From: Knoellia remsis
GTDB taxonomy: Bacteria > Actinomycetota > Actinomycetes > Actinomycetales > Dermatophilaceae
Assembly (NCBI RefSeq): GCF_003002895.1
Contig: NZ_PVTI01000002.1
Location: 62,001 to 126,000, forward strand
Length of the DNA: 64,000 nucleotides
Direction: 5' to 3'
Under the pieces are notes generated by a model. The model worked only from the letters and a program-made list of their open reading frames with translations. It searched no databases and was not told the DNA's origin. Positions 25,290 to 36,116 of this stretch are shown in pieces. Every line of letters starts with the position of its first letter. The stretch's first letter is position 1. The translations under genes and the position numbers were made by a program.

Positions 25290-28200
25290 GTGTACGTCAA
25301 GAGCCTGACCCTCAAGGGCTTCAAGTCCTTCGCCTCGGCCACGTCGATGCGCCTCGAGCCGGGCATCACGTGCATCGTCGGCCCCAACGGCTCCGGCAAG
25401 TCCAACGTCGTCGACGCCCTCGCGTGGGTCATGGGCGAGCAGGGCGCCAAGAGCCTGCGCGGCGGCAAGATGGAGGACGTCATCTTCGCCGGCACCGCCG
25501 GGCGCCCGCCGCTGGGTCGCGCCGAGGTCAGCCTCACCATCGACAACACCGACGGCGCCCTGCCGATCGACTACACCGAGGTGACGATCACCCGGACGAT
25601 GTTCCGCAACGGCGGCTCCGAGTACGCCATCAACGGCACCCCGAGCCGGCTCCTCGACATCCAGGAGCTGTTGTCCGACAGCGGGATCGGCCGCGAGATG
25701 CACGTCATCGTCGGGCAGGGTCAGCTCGACACCGTCCTGCGCGCGACACCCGAGGAGCGTCGCGGCTTCATCGAGGAGGCCGCCGGCGTCCTCAAGCACC
25801 GCAAGCGCAAGGAGAAGGCGCTCCGCAAGCTCGACGCGATGGAGGCCAACCTCACCCGCGTCCACGACCTCACCAGCGAGATCCGCCGTCAGCTCGGCCC
25901 GCTCGGGCGCCAGGCCGAGGCGGCGCGCAAGGCTGCCGTCATCCAGGCCGAGGCCCGCGACGCCCGGCTGCGCATCCTCGCCGACGACCTCGTCCAGCTC
26001 ACCTCGACCCTCGAGCAGGAGGTCGCCGACGAGACGGCCCTCATCGAGCGCCGCACGACCGTCGAGAACGCCCTCGAGTCGCTGCGCGCCCGGATCGCCG
26101 AGGTCGAGCGCCAGGCCACCGACGCCGCCCCCGAGCTGGGGCGCTCGCAGGAGCGCTTCGTCACGCTGCAGTCCCTGCGCGACCGGCTCGAGTCGACCGC
26201 ATCCGTCGCGCGTGAGCGGGTCCGCCTGCTCAGCCAGGACGACGAGGACGAGACGACAACCGGCCGCGACCCCGAGGAGCTGCGCGCCCAGGCGGCTCAG
26301 GCCCGCGAGGCCGAGCAGAAGCTCCTCGCCGAGGTGAGCACCGCCGCCGAGGAGCTCGCCGCCGCGGTCGCCTCCCGCGAGGAGGCGGAGCGTGCGTATG
26401 CCGCGGAGCAGGATCGCTTGTCGCGTCTGGCTCGCGCTGCTGCCGACCGTCGCGAGGGGCTCGCGAAGCTCGCCGGCCAGGTCGGCGCCCGCCGCAGCCG
26501 CATCGAGGCGGGCGAGGCCGAGATCGGGCGCCTGCAGGGAGTGATCGCAGCATCGGCAGCCCGCGCCGCCGAGGCCGAGCGCGAGTTCTCCCGGCTCGAG
26601 GGCACCATCGCGAATGACGAGGAGGGCGAGGAGGGTCTCGACACCGCCTACGAGACCGAGGCCGCCGCGCTCGCCGAAGTCGAGGCCCGCATCACCGAGC
26701 TCGAGCAGGCCGAGCGCGAGGCCGAGCGCGACCGCGCGTCCGCCGCCGCCCGCGTCGACGCCCTCGAGCTGAGTCTGCGCCGCAAGGACGGTGCCGCTGC
26801 GCTGCTCGCGGCGTCCGAGTCGGCCGGCGAGTCCGGCGTCGAGGCCAGCGGCTCCGACGGCTCCGGCTCCGCCTCCGGCGACGACTTCGGCATCCGCGGC
26901 ACCGTCGCCTCGCTGCTCCAGGTGAGTGGCGGTCACGAGGGCGCCGTCGCGGCCGCGCTCGGCTGGGCGTCCGAGGCGCTCGCGGTGGGCACCGCCGCCC
27001 AGGCCGCCCGCGCCGTCGGGGCCCTGCGCGACGACGACGGGGGACAGGCGACGCTCCTCGTCGGCGACACCGCCGCACCGTCGGACCGCTCGTCGTGGCC
27101 GGCCCTCGACGGCTCGGCCGTCTGGGCCCGGGATGTCGTCGACGCGCCCGCCGACGTGCTGCCCGCGGTCGAGCAGTTCCTCGACCGGGTCGCTCTCGTC
27201 CCGAACGCCGAACACGCTTTGGCCCTCGTCGCCCGAGGCGAAGGCATCACCGCGGTGACCGCCGACGGCGACGTCTTCGCGCCCGGATGGGTGCGCGGCG
27301 GGTCGAGCAGCGGCGAGTCGCTGCTCGAGCTGCAGTCCGCCCTCGACGAGGCCCGCGCCGGCGCCGAGGCCGCGACCCAGCGCGGCGAGCAGTCCCGGTT
27401 CGCGCTCGCGGCCGAGCGCGAGAAGGCCGCGACTGCGCGCGAGCGGGTCGAGGCGGCGCTGGATGCGTTGCACGACAGCGACGCCCGCATGGCCGCCGTC
27501 GCCGAGGAGCTCGGGTCGCACCAGTCGACGATGCGTACCGCCCGCGCCGAGATCGAGCGCACCGAACGCACCATCGCCGACGCCGAAGCGGCGCTCGAGT
27601 CCGACCGCACCGAGCTCGCCGCGCTTGAGCAGCGGCTCGAGGAGGCCAGCGCCACCGACGACGGCGACGCCGACGAGCCGTCGACCGACGAGCGCGACGC
27701 CCTCGAGCTCGCCGCGAGCCGCGCTCGGACCGCCGAGACCGAGCTGCGCCTCACCCTGCGCACCCGCGAGGAGCGCGCCCGCGCCCTCAAGGGCCGCGCC
27801 GACTCCCTCGAGGGCGCCGCCCGCAACGAGCTGCAGGCCCGCGAACGCCTCCGCCAGCGCCAGGAGCGGCGCCGCCGGGAGGCGACGATCGCCGACGCAG
27901 TGAGCCGCGCGGCGGCATACGCCACAGAAAAGATGGCTACCGCGCTGGAACGCGCGGCACGCCTGCGCGACGAGGCCGAGCGCGGACGGGCCGAGCGCGA
28001 CACCGCGATCCAGGCGCTGCGCGCCGAGCTCGGCACCCACCAGGACGAGCTGCGCGAGCTCACCGACACCGCGCACCGCGACGAGGTCGCCCGCGCCCGA
28101 CAGGTCGCCCGCATCGAGCAGCTGCAGGCCAAGGCCGTCGAGGAGCTCGGCATCGACCCCGACGTGCTCATGGAGGACTACGGACCGCACCAGCCGATCC

Positions 28201-28919
28201 CGTTCATCGCCGACCCCGACCACGAGGGTGAGACCCCCGAGCCGTCGGCGTTCGTGCGCGACGAGCAGGAGAAGCGGCTGCGCAAGGCCGAGCGGGGGCT
28301 GTCGGCGCTGGGCCGGGTCAACCCGCTCGCGCTCGAGGAGTTCGCGGCGCTCGAGGAGCGGCACAAGTTCCTCACCGAGCAGCTCGAGGACCTCAAGAAG
28401 TCCAAGCGCGACCTGCTCGACATCGTCAAGGAGGTCGACGAGCGGGTCGAGCAGGTGTTCACCGAGGCGTTCCACGACACGGCCGAGCAGTTCGAGCGCG
28501 TCTTCCAGCGGCTCTTCCCCGGCGGGTCCGGGCAGCTCGTCCTCACTGACCCGAGCGACATGCTCACGACCGGCATCGAGGTCGAGGCCCGCCCGCCCGG
28601 CAAGAAGGTCAAGCGGCTGTCGCTGCTCTCCGGTGGTGAGCGTTCGCTCGTCGCCGTGGCGCTGCTCGTGTCGATCTTCAAGGCGCGGCCGAGCCCGTTC
28701 TACATCATGGACGAGGTCGAGGCGGCGCTCGACGACACCAACCTCGGCCGGCTCATCACCCTCTTCGAGGAGTTGCGCGACTCGAGCCAGCTCATCGTCA
28801 TCACCCACCAGAAGAAGACGATGGAGATCGCCGACGCCCTCTACGGAGTGAGCATGCGCGGCGACGGCATCACGACCGTCGTGTCGCAGCGCATCCGCGA
28901 CGTCGCCGCGTCCGCCTGA
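25290..28919 (+). CDS. smc: Chromosome segregation protein SMC
   Basis: 1209 residues. Walker A GPNGSGKSNVVDAL near residue 32, long Ala/Glu/Arg-rich coiled coils, a hinge around residues 540-680 (GIRGTVASLLQVSGGHEGAV), then signature LSGGERSLVAVAL and Walker B FYIMDEVEAALDD at the C-terminus. It condenses and aligns chromosome arms with ScpAB, which are not in this window. A Ser/Gly-rich patch (about residues 510-530) precedes the hinge. GTG start; the acyP-smc-ftsY order is preserved apart from insertions. Confidence 0.97.
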   Translation: MYVKSLTLKGFKSFASATSMRLEPGITCIVGPNGSGKSNVVDALAWVMGEQGAKSLRGGKMEDVIFAGTAGRPPLGRAEVSLTIDNTDGALPIDYTEVTITRTMFRNGGSEYAINGTPSRLLDIQELLSDSGIGREMHVIVGQGQLDTVLRATPEERRGFIEEAAGVLKHRKRKEKALRKLDAMEANLTRVHDLTSEIRRQLGPLGRQAEAARKAAVIQAEARDARLRILADDLVQLTSTLEQEVADETALIERRTTVENALESLRARIAEVERQATDAAPELGRSQERFVTLQSLRDRLESTASVARERVRLLSQDDEDETTTGRDPEELRAQAAQAREAEQKLLAEVSTAAEELAAAVASREEAERAYAAEQDRLSRLARAAADRREGLAKLAGQVGARRSRIEAGEAEIGRLQGVIAASAARAAEAEREFSRLEGTIANDEEGEEGLDTAYETEAAALAEVEARITELEQAEREAERDRASAAARVDALELSLRRKDGAAALLAASESAGESGVEASGSDGSGSASGDDFGIRGTVASLLQVSGGHEGAVAAALGWASEALAVGTAAQAARAVGALRDDDGGQATLLVGDTAAPSDRSSWPALDGSAVWARDVVDAPADVLPAVEQFLDRVALVPNAEHALALVARGEGITAVTADGDVFAPGWVRGGSSSGESLLELQSALDEARAGAEAATQRGEQSRFALAAEREKAATARERVEAALDALHDSDARMAAVAEELGSHQSTMRTARAEIERTERTIADAEAALESDRTELAALEQRLEEASATDDGDADEPSTDERDALELAASRARTAETELRLTLRTREERARALKGRADSLEGAARNELQARERLRQRQERRRREATIADAVSRAAAYATEKMATALERAARLRDEAERGRAERDTAIQALRAELGTHQDELRELTDTAHRDEVARARQVARIEQLQAKAVEELGIDPDVLMEDYGPHQPIPFIADPDHEGETPEPSAFVRDEQEKRLRKAERGLSALGRVNPLALEEFAALEERHKFLTEQLEDLKKSKRDLLDIVKEVDERVEQVFTEAFHDTAEQFERVFQRLFPGGSGQLVLTDPSDMLTTGIEVEARPPGKKVKRLSLLSGGERSLVAVALLVSIFKARPSPFYIMDEVEAALDDTNLGRLITLFEELRDSSQLIVITHQKKTMEIADALYGVSMRGDGITTVVSQRIRDVAASA

Positions 28920-28995
28920 CTCAGCCCGGGGGCTGCGCGGCCTCACCCAGGTGGGCGGACGGCATACGCCAAGGTCGCGAGCGACCGGACGGGTG

Positions 28996-29057
28996 CGCAA
29001 GGGTCCGGAGGGAAACTTTCCCTCCGGACCCTTGCGTTTTGCTCCCCAGGAGCAAAA
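28996..29057. terminator. Double hairpin terminator between convergent smc and lepB
   Basis: The first hairpin is a perfect 20-bp stem (28996-29015 with 29017-29036) with a single-base tip. The second is TTTTGCTCC/GGAGCAAAA with a 3-nt loop at 29037-29057. The T4 and A4 tracts serve as U-runs in both directions, so it should stop both genes. Confidence 0.85.
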
Positions 29058-29064
29058 CGTGAGG

Positions 29065-29772
29065 TCAGCCGGCGGTGATGCGGCCGAACGTCCCCAGCGG
29101 CCAGATCCGGAACACGACCGGCCCGACGATCCGGTTCATCGGCACGAACCGGGCACACCCTCCGGCCTCGGTGCCGCCGCGGCAGTTGACGACCGAGTCC
29201 GCCGACTGGGAGCGGTGATCGCCCATGACGAGGAGCCGGTCCTCCGGGACCCGGATCTCGGGGAAGCACCGCGAGGACCTGGGTGTCGTGTCGCAGGTGA
29301 GCTCGGGGGAGCGGAACGCGTGGTCGTCATGGACGTAGGGCTCGTCGAGCGGCTTCGAGTTCACGAGCACGCGACCTTGGCCGTCGCAGCACGCGACCGT
29401 GTCGCCGGGCGTCCCGATCACGCGCTTGACCGTGTATGCCGTGTTCGAGGGGCCGATCCCGGTGAGGTCGCCGACCTTGCGGGCCGCGCGGGCGAGAGCA
29501 TTGTCGGCCTCGGGGAGCTGGGGCTCCTGCCAGGTCTCGCCGTGGGAGAAGACGACGATGTCGCCTCGCCCGACGGTCGAGTCGAGTCGGTTGACGACGA
29601 TGCGGTCGCCGATCTGGAGGGTGTTCTCCATCGACTGCGACGGGACCCCGAACGGCTTGACGAGGAAGGCCTGGACCAGCCCGACGACAATGACCGCGAG
29701 CACGATCTCCAGCCATGCAGGGAGTCTGCGTCGGGGCCGCGCAGGCACCTCGTGAGGGGTCGTCGCGGTCAC
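29065..29772 (-). CDS. lepB: Signal peptidase I (S26A), copy 1
   Basis: 235 residues. One N-terminal membrane anchor (LEIVLAVIVVGLVQAFLV) is followed by the catalytic Ser in PSQSMENTL and catalytic Lys in YTVKRVIGTPGD. An actinobacterial CC motif (VACCDGQG) and the C-terminal box MGDHRSQSADS are present. It cleaves signal peptides on the outer face of the membrane. It stands apart from the two tandem copies at 52.6-54.3 kb. A TAGGCT box 7 nt before the GTG suggests leaderless transcription. Confidence 0.92.
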   Translation of the reverse strand: MTATTPHEVPARPRRRLPAWLEIVLAVIVVGLVQAFLVKPFGVPSQSMENTLQIGDRIVVNRLDSTVGRGDIVVFSHGETWQEPQLPEADNALARAARKVGDLTGIGPSNTAYTVKRVIGTPGDTVACCDGQGRVLVNSKPLDEPYVHDDHAFRSPELTCDTTPRSSRCFPEIRVPEDRLLVMGDHRSQSADSVVNCRGGTEAGGCARFVPMNRIVGPVVFRIWPLGTFGRITAG

Positions 29773-29779
29773 CCGGCCG

Positions 29780-29785
29780 AGCCTA
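29780..29785 (-). promoter_or_regulatory. -10 box of leaderless promoter (lepB copy 1)
   Basis: The minus-strand TAGGCT ends 7 nt before the GTG at 29772. Confidence 0.4.
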
Positions 29786-29871
29786 CGCGGTGACGTGGGC
29801 GCGATGGCTGCGGCGTCTCACCCGCGGGGTGTCGTTTTGGCAACGCCGTGAGGTTGGGCCACCCTTGTCGC

Positions 29872-30129
29872 ATGGTCGCGCTCATCCTCGGCATGCTCAT
29901 CTGCGTCGGACTCGCCCTCGCCGTCGTCGCGCTCGTCGCGGTTCCGGCACGTCGCGATGGCCGGGACATCCTCACGCCCAAGGGTGAGGACGTCGTCACC
30001 GCGCTCAAGGAGCGCCAGCAGGCCGCCCGCCAGCGGCTCGAGCGTGGTGAGCGCTCGGAGGACGACGGTGCGGATGCCGAGCCCGACCCCGAGACGAGCG
30101 CCGCAGCCGACGCGGGCGCGCGGTCCTGA
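29872..30129 (+). CDS. Small single-pass membrane protein of unknown function
   Basis: 85 residues. A transmembrane segment fills residues 3-25 (ALILGMLICVGLALAVVALVA). A basic then acidic cytoplasmic tail follows, with GRDILTPKGEDVVTALKERQ. I do not recognise a family. The ATG is preferred over GTG 29848 because a NANNNT box (CACCCT) ends 6 nt upstream. The stop overlaps the M13 peptidase start (TGATG), so the two are co-translated. Confidence 0.65.
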   Translation: MVALILGMLICVGLALAVVALVAVPARRDGRDILTPKGEDVVTALKERQQAARQRLERGERSEDDGADAEPDPETSAAADAGARS

Positions 30130-32090
30130 TGCGCTCGGGCATCGACCGTTCCGCCGGCGACCCCTCCATCCGTCCGCAGGACGACCTCTTCGGGCACGTC
30201 AACGGCGGCTGGGTCGCCCGCACCGAGATCCCGGCCGACCGCGGCCGCTACGGCACCTTCGACCAGCTGCGCGAGAACGCCGAGAGCCAGGTCCGCGACA
30301 TCATCACCGCCGTCGCAGAGGGCGATCCGCAGCCCGGCACCGTGGCCCGCAAGGTCGGCGACCTCTACAGCTCGTTCATGGACGCTGAGCGCATCGAGCA
30401 GCTCGGGGTTGCGCCGCTCGCGCCGTTCCTGCAGCGCATCGACGCCGTGCAGACGTCCTCGGACGTCATGGCCGTGCTCGGTGAGCTCCTGCGTGCCGGC
30501 GTCGACGGGCTCGTTCATCCCATCGTCAACACCGACGACCGCGACTCGTCCCGCTACGTCGTCTACCTCGAGCAGGCCGGCATCGGCCTCCCCGACGAGG
30601 CGTACTACCGCGACGCCGCCCACGAAGCCATCCGGGCGGCATACCCCGGTCACGTCGAGCGGATGCTCACCCTGAGCGGTGCGTATGCCGGTGACGCGGC
30701 CGCCGCTGCGGCCGCGCGGGTGGTGGACCTCGAGACCCGGATCGCGAAGGCGCACTGGGACCAGGTGGCGAACCGCGACGCCGTGAAGACGTACACCCTC
30801 GTCGACCGGGCCGGGCTCGAGGAGCTCACGCCGGACGTCGACTGGGATGCCTATCTGGCCGGTGTGCAGGCGCCGGAGGGGGCGTTCGACCAGGTCATCG
30901 CCCGGCAGCCGGACCACCTGCGGTCGATGGCGGCGGCGCTGACCGAGGTGGACATCGAGACGTGGCGCGACTGGCTGCGCTGGCGGGTCGTGCACGCACT
31001 CGCGCCCTATCTCAGTGATGCGGTCGTCGCCGAGAACTTCGACTTCTATGGCCGCACCCTCTCGGGCGTGCCGCAGATCCGGGACCGCTGGAAGCGCGGC
31101 GTCGCGCTCGTCGAGGACGCGCTCGGCGAGGCCGTCGGGCAGCTCTATGTCGAGAAGCACTTCCCGCCGCACGCCAAGGAGCGGATGCTCGAGCTCGTCG
31201 ACAACCTCGTCGAGGCGTTCCGCCGCGACTTCGACTCGCTCGAGTGGATGGGTGCGGACACGCGTCGTGAGGCGCTCGCCAAGCTCGAGGCGTTCACGCC
31301 GAAGATCGGCTACCCGGACAAGTGGCGCGACTACTCCTCCCTCGAGGTCGAGGCCGATGACCTGCTCGGCAACGTCGCGCGGGCGACGGCGTTCGAGGTC
31401 GACCGCAACCTCGCCAAGCTCGGTGGGCCGGTCGACCGCGACGAGTGGTTCATGACGCCGCAGACGGTCAACGCCTACTACAACCCGGGCCTCAATGAGA
31501 TCGTCTTCCCGGCCGCGATCCTGCAGCCGCCGTTCTTCGACGTCGACGCCGACGACGCGGTGAACTACGGCGGCATCGGTGCCGTCATCGGGCACGAGAT
31601 CGGGCATGGCTTCGACGACCAGGGCTCGCAGTACGACGGTGAGGGCAACCTGCGCAACTGGTGGACCGACAGCGACCGCGCGAACTTCGATGGCCGCGCC
31701 CAGCGGCTCATCGCCCAGTTCGACGAGCTCGAGTCGCGCGACGCCCCGGGGCACAAGGTCAACGGCGCGCTCACGGTCGGCGAGAACATCGGCGACCTCG
31801 GCGGGCTCACGATCGGCCACGCGGCATACCGGATCTCGCACGAGGGCGGCGAGGCGCCGGTCATCGACGGGCTGACCGGCGACCAGCGGTTCTTCTACGG
31901 GTGGGCGCAGGTGTGGTGCGGGCTCGCGCGCGAGGCCGAGGCGGTACGGCTGCTCGCCATCGACCCGCACTCGCCGATGGACCTGCGCGCCAACGCCGCT
32001 CGCAACCTCACCGAGTTCCACGAGGCGTTCGACGTGCGCGAGGGTGACGGCATGTGGGTGCCCGAGGACGAGCGGGTCCGCATCTTCTGA
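30129..32090 (+). CDS. M13-family zinc metallopeptidase (PepO/neprilysin-like)
   Basis: 653 residues, full family length. Zinc motif HEIGHGFDD (HExxH), third ligand region GENIGDLGG (ExxxD), and substrate-binding NAYYNPGLNEIVFPAAIL. The C-terminal pattern VWCGLAREAEAVRLL is also M13-like. No signal peptide is visible, so it is probably cytosolic, unlike eukaryotic neprilysins. It degrades oligopeptides. Coupled to the small membrane protein. Confidence 0.93.
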   Translation: MRSGIDRSAGDPSIRPQDDLFGHVNGGWVARTEIPADRGRYGTFDQLRENAESQVRDIITAVAEGDPQPGTVARKVGDLYSSFMDAERIEQLGVAPLAPFLQRIDAVQTSSDVMAVLGELLRAGVDGLVHPIVNTDDRDSSRYVVYLEQAGIGLPDEAYYRDAAHEAIRAAYPGHVERMLTLSGAYAGDAAAAAAARVVDLETRIAKAHWDQVANRDAVKTYTLVDRAGLEELTPDVDWDAYLAGVQAPEGAFDQVIARQPDHLRSMAAALTEVDIETWRDWLRWRVVHALAPYLSDAVVAENFDFYGRTLSGVPQIRDRWKRGVALVEDALGEAVGQLYVEKHFPPHAKERMLELVDNLVEAFRRDFDSLEWMGADTRREALAKLEAFTPKIGYPDKWRDYSSLEVEADDLLGNVARATAFEVDRNLAKLGGPVDRDEWFMTPQTVNAYYNPGLNEIVFPAAILQPPFFDVDADDAVNYGGIGAVIGHEIGHGFDDQGSQYDGEGNLRNWWTDSDRANFDGRAQRLIAQFDELESRDAPGHKVNGALTVGENIGDLGGLTIGHAAYRISHEGGEAPVIDGLTGDQRFFYGWAQVWCGLAREAEAVRLLAIDPHSPMDLRANAARNLTEFHEAFDVREGDGMWVPEDERVRIF

Positions 32091-32206
32091 GGCTCGACCC
32101 GCCCACGTCGTGTGGGTGCGGTGCGCACGCACGTGTTCGTCGTCCGGGAGTCGACAGCACGCGCGCGCGGCGGTGCGCGGACGGCATACCTCTCTCGTCA
32201 CCTCTA

Positions 32207-32240
32207 TGACGGATAAGTGTGTGTGAACACTTATCCGTCA
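32207..32240. terminator. Perfect 14-bp hairpin between M13 peptidase and ftsY (family A)
   Basis: TGACGGATAAGTGT and its exact complement flank a 6-nt loop. The right arm and following bases (ACTTATCCGTCATCGACGTT) match the hairpin at 16913-16956 except for one base. Probable terminator and member of a dispersed family. Confidence 0.65.
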
Positions 32241-32327
32241 TCGACGTTGTGAGACAGCCTTGGCTCTCGCGGCCGGCCTCGCCCCGCGGGTTCGGCGGCA
32301 CCGGGCCGGTGATGCGAAGATGGCGGA

Positions 32328-33542
32328 GTGAGCGCCATCGACACTCTCTGGGAATACGTTGCCGTCGCCGTCGGCATCCTCGTCGTCCTCGGCGGACTCG
32401 CCGCCGGGCTGCTGCGAGGGCGGGGTGGAGCGACCAAGGACCTGCCGCGTGAGCGTCCGACGCGGTCGGTCCCCGGGGCTCCCGGAGCAGGGCGTGACGA
32501 GGCGGACGGGTCGGTCGACACGCTTCCGCGGCCCGCGGACGACACGGTCACCCGCGACGACACGGCGGTCGAGGAGGAGACGCTCCCGCCGGTCGAGGTC
32601 CCGGAGGTCGAGCGTCCTGAGGCGCCGCAGACCCGGCTCCAGCGGCTGCGTGCCCGGCTCGCCCGTTCCAACACCGCCCTCGGCAAGGGCCTGCTCGCCC
32701 TGCTCTCGCGCGGCGACCTCGACGAGGAGGCGTGGGAGGAGGTCGAGGACACCCTCATCACCGCCGACCTCGGCGTCGAAGCGAGCACCGAGCTCGTCGA
32801 GAAGCTGCGCACCCAGGTCAAGGTGCACGGCAGCGCCGACGAGGCCACCGTGCGCGGCTGGCTGCGCGAGGACCTGCTCGAGCTCGTCGACCCGACCATG
32901 GACCGCTCCATCGCGTCGTCGCGCGTCGACGGGCGCCCCGCGGTGATCCTCGTCGTCGGCGTCAACGGCGCCGGCAAGACGACGACCGTCGGCAAGCTCG
33001 CCCGCGTGCTCGTCGCCGAGGACAAGGACATCGTGCTCGGCGCGGCCGACACCTTCCGTGCGGCGGCGGCCGACCAGCTCCAGACCTGGGGTGAGCGGGT
33101 CGGTGTGCCGACCGTCCGCTCCGACCGCGAGGGCGCCGACCCGGCCGCGGTGGCGTTCGACGCCGTCAAGGGCGCCTCCGAGCTCGAGGCCGACGTCGTC
33201 ATCGTCGACACCGCCGGCCGCCTGCACAACAAGGTCGGACTCATGGACGAGCTCGGCAAGGTCAAGCGGGTCATCGAGAAGCAGAGCCCCATCGACGAGG
33301 TCCTCCTCGTGCTCGACGCGACGACCGGACAGAACGGCCTGCGTCAGGCCGAGGTCTTCTCCGAGGTCGTCGGCATCACCGGCATCGTGCTCACGAAGCT
33401 CGACGGCACCGCCAAGGGTGGCATCGTCGTCGCGGTGCAGCGCCAGCTGGGCGTGCCGGTCAAGCTCATCGGCCTGGGGGAGGGCCCGGACGACCTCGCA
33501 CCGTTCGACCCCGAGGCCTTCGTCGACGCGATCGTGGAGTGA
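32328..33542 (+). CDS. ftsY: Signal recognition particle receptor FtsY
   Basis: 404 residues. An N-terminal membrane-binding helix (YVAVAVGILVVLGGLAAGLL) and acidic linker are followed by the NG GTPase: G1 GVNGAGKTTTVGKLA, DTAGRLHNKVGLMDEL, and KLDGTAKGG. It docks SRP-ribosome complexes at the membrane with Ffh, encoded at 38.5 kb. A GAAGAT box ends 6 nt before the GTG, suggesting a leaderless start. Confidence 0.96.
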   Translation: MSAIDTLWEYVAVAVGILVVLGGLAAGLLRGRGGATKDLPRERPTRSVPGAPGAGRDEADGSVDTLPRPADDTVTRDDTAVEEETLPPVEVPEVERPEAPQTRLQRLRARLARSNTALGKGLLALLSRGDLDEEAWEEVEDTLITADLGVEASTELVEKLRTQVKVHGSADEATVRGWLREDLLELVDPTMDRSIASSRVDGRPAVILVVGVNGAGKTTTVGKLARVLVAEDKDIVLGAADTFRAAAADQLQTWGERVGVPTVRSDREGADPAAVAFDAVKGASELEADVVIVDTAGRLHNKVGLMDELGKVKRVIEKQSPIDEVLLVLDATTGQNGLRQAEVFSEVVGITGIVLTKLDGTAKGGIVVAVQRQLGVPVKLIGLGEGPDDLAPFDPEAFVDAIVE

Positions 33543-33581
33543 CCCGGAGGTCCGTCGTATGCCGTCCGCTCCCGACCGTGG

Positions 33582-33983
33582 TCAGCTGGGGCGCTGCGCC
33601 GCGGGGAGGGAGCAGGCCGGGGTGCCGCCGGGCAGGCGGTGACGGTTGCGGGCGACCCAGCGGTAGGCCAGACCGGCGAGTGCGTTGACGCCGGGGGCGA
33701 GGATGGCCGCTCCGATCGGTTTGAACGGGAGGCGGCCGGCGAGGAGCGTGCGGGCGACGGCGTCCTGCCCAGTGCTGATGCGACCGTCGCTGCCAACCCA
33801 CTGGAGCGCGGCGTCGCACTGCTCGGGGGTGAGGCCGAGCGCGTCGAGGTCGGCGTCCTGGTAGGCGCTCACCGCGAAGTCGCCGGCGTGCGCCCGGACT
33901 CTCGTGGTCGTGAGGCGGGAGAGGCGGGTGCACACGCCGCAGTCGCCGTCGTAGACGAGCACGGGGCCGTTTGCTGCTGCCAT
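33582..33983 (-). CDS. DCC-family (DUF393) thiol-disulfide oxidoreductase-like protein
   Basis: 133 residues. The N-terminal VLVYDGDCGVCTRLSRL holds the DxxCxxC motif that names the family. KPIGAAILAPGVNALAGLAYRWVARNRH is the usual C-terminal block. Predicted redox-active, partner unknown. ATG 33983 is chosen; the open frame continues upstream through two 48-bp repeats, which are not coding. Confidence 0.85.
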   Translation of the reverse strand: MAAANGPVLVYDGDCGVCTRLSRLTTTRVRAHAGDFAVSAYQDADLDALGLTPEQCDAALQWVGSDGRISTGQDAVARTLLAGRLPFKPIGAAILAPGVNALAGLAYRWVARNRHRLPGGTPACSLPAAQRPS

Positions 33984-33998
33984 GCGCCCAGTCTCGCA

Positions 33999-34046
33999 CC
34001 TGTCCCCAACCGTCCAATTGGGTGAGTTCGGGACGGGAGGCGAGCG
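33999..34046 (+). repeat. 48-bp repeat, copy 1 (family B)
   Basis: Identical over 48 bp to 34064-34111. The core CCGTCCAATTGGGTGAGTTC lies in an imperfect 9-bp hairpin (GTCCCCAAC/GTTCGGGAC). The 17 bp between copies hold a GTATGCCG copy. Confidence 0.9.
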
Positions 34047-34063
34047 GGCGGCATACCGGCGCG

Positions 34064-34111
34064 CCTGTCCCCAACCGTCCAATTGGGTGAGTTCGGGACG
34101 GGAGGCGAGCG
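34064..34111 (+). repeat. 48-bp repeat, copy 2 (family B)
   Basis: Exact duplicate of 33999-34046 with a period of 65 bp. A third, shorter copy lies at 44474-44508. Confidence 0.9.
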
Positions 34112-34207
34112 CGGGAAACACAACGTTGACGCGGGTGAGGGATCTGCAACGTGGACGTAACACGACGCGGCGGCAGGTGAAACCGCCGGCTCCCAGACTC
34201 CTTCGTC

Positions 34208-35985
<1,778 letters not shown>

Positions 35986-36000
35986 CCCAACATCACCCGA

Positions 36001-36091
36001 CTGATTGCGACTTCGCAGAGTTGCTCGCTGCGCTCGCAACTCTGCGAAGTCGCAATCAGCGGTGATCGGCACTCTGCGAAGTCGCAATCAG
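36001..36091. terminator. Perfect 24-bp hairpin with a third repeated arm, glnK-glnD junction
   Basis: Arms 36001-36024 and 36036-36059 are exact complements with an 11-nt loop. The right arm (ACTCTGCGAAGTCGCAATCAG) is repeated at 36071-36091. The left arm can therefore pair with either right copy. The second option lies next to the glnD RBS (36099-36106), allowing attenuation-like control; a plain terminator is the simpler reading. Confidence 0.7.
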
Positions 36092-36116
36092 TGGGAGAAG
36101 GAGGGGAGTGAGGGAC

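Noticed and set aside
26800-26880. Frameshift or insertion in smc at the Ser/Gly-rich patch
   Set aside because: The frame continues and the hinge follows; a flexible low-complexity segment is sufficient explanation.
25182-29000. 1272-residue open frame on the minus strand opposite smc
   Set aside because: It is a high-G+C shadow frame; composition is Gly/Leu/Val/Arg-rich with no domain, and smc on the plus strand is unambiguous.
33999-34111. CRISPR repeat pair before amtB
   Set aside because: Only two copies with a 17-bp spacer that is itself the dispersed word; no cas genes.
33984-34163. N-terminal extension of the DCC protein through the 48-bp repeats
   Set aside because: The extension would translate non-coding repeats; the family starts at the VLVYDGDC region.
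36001-36091. CRISPR-like array at the glnK-glnD junction
   Set aside because: The copies are one inverted and two direct arms of a hairpin; there are no regular spacers.
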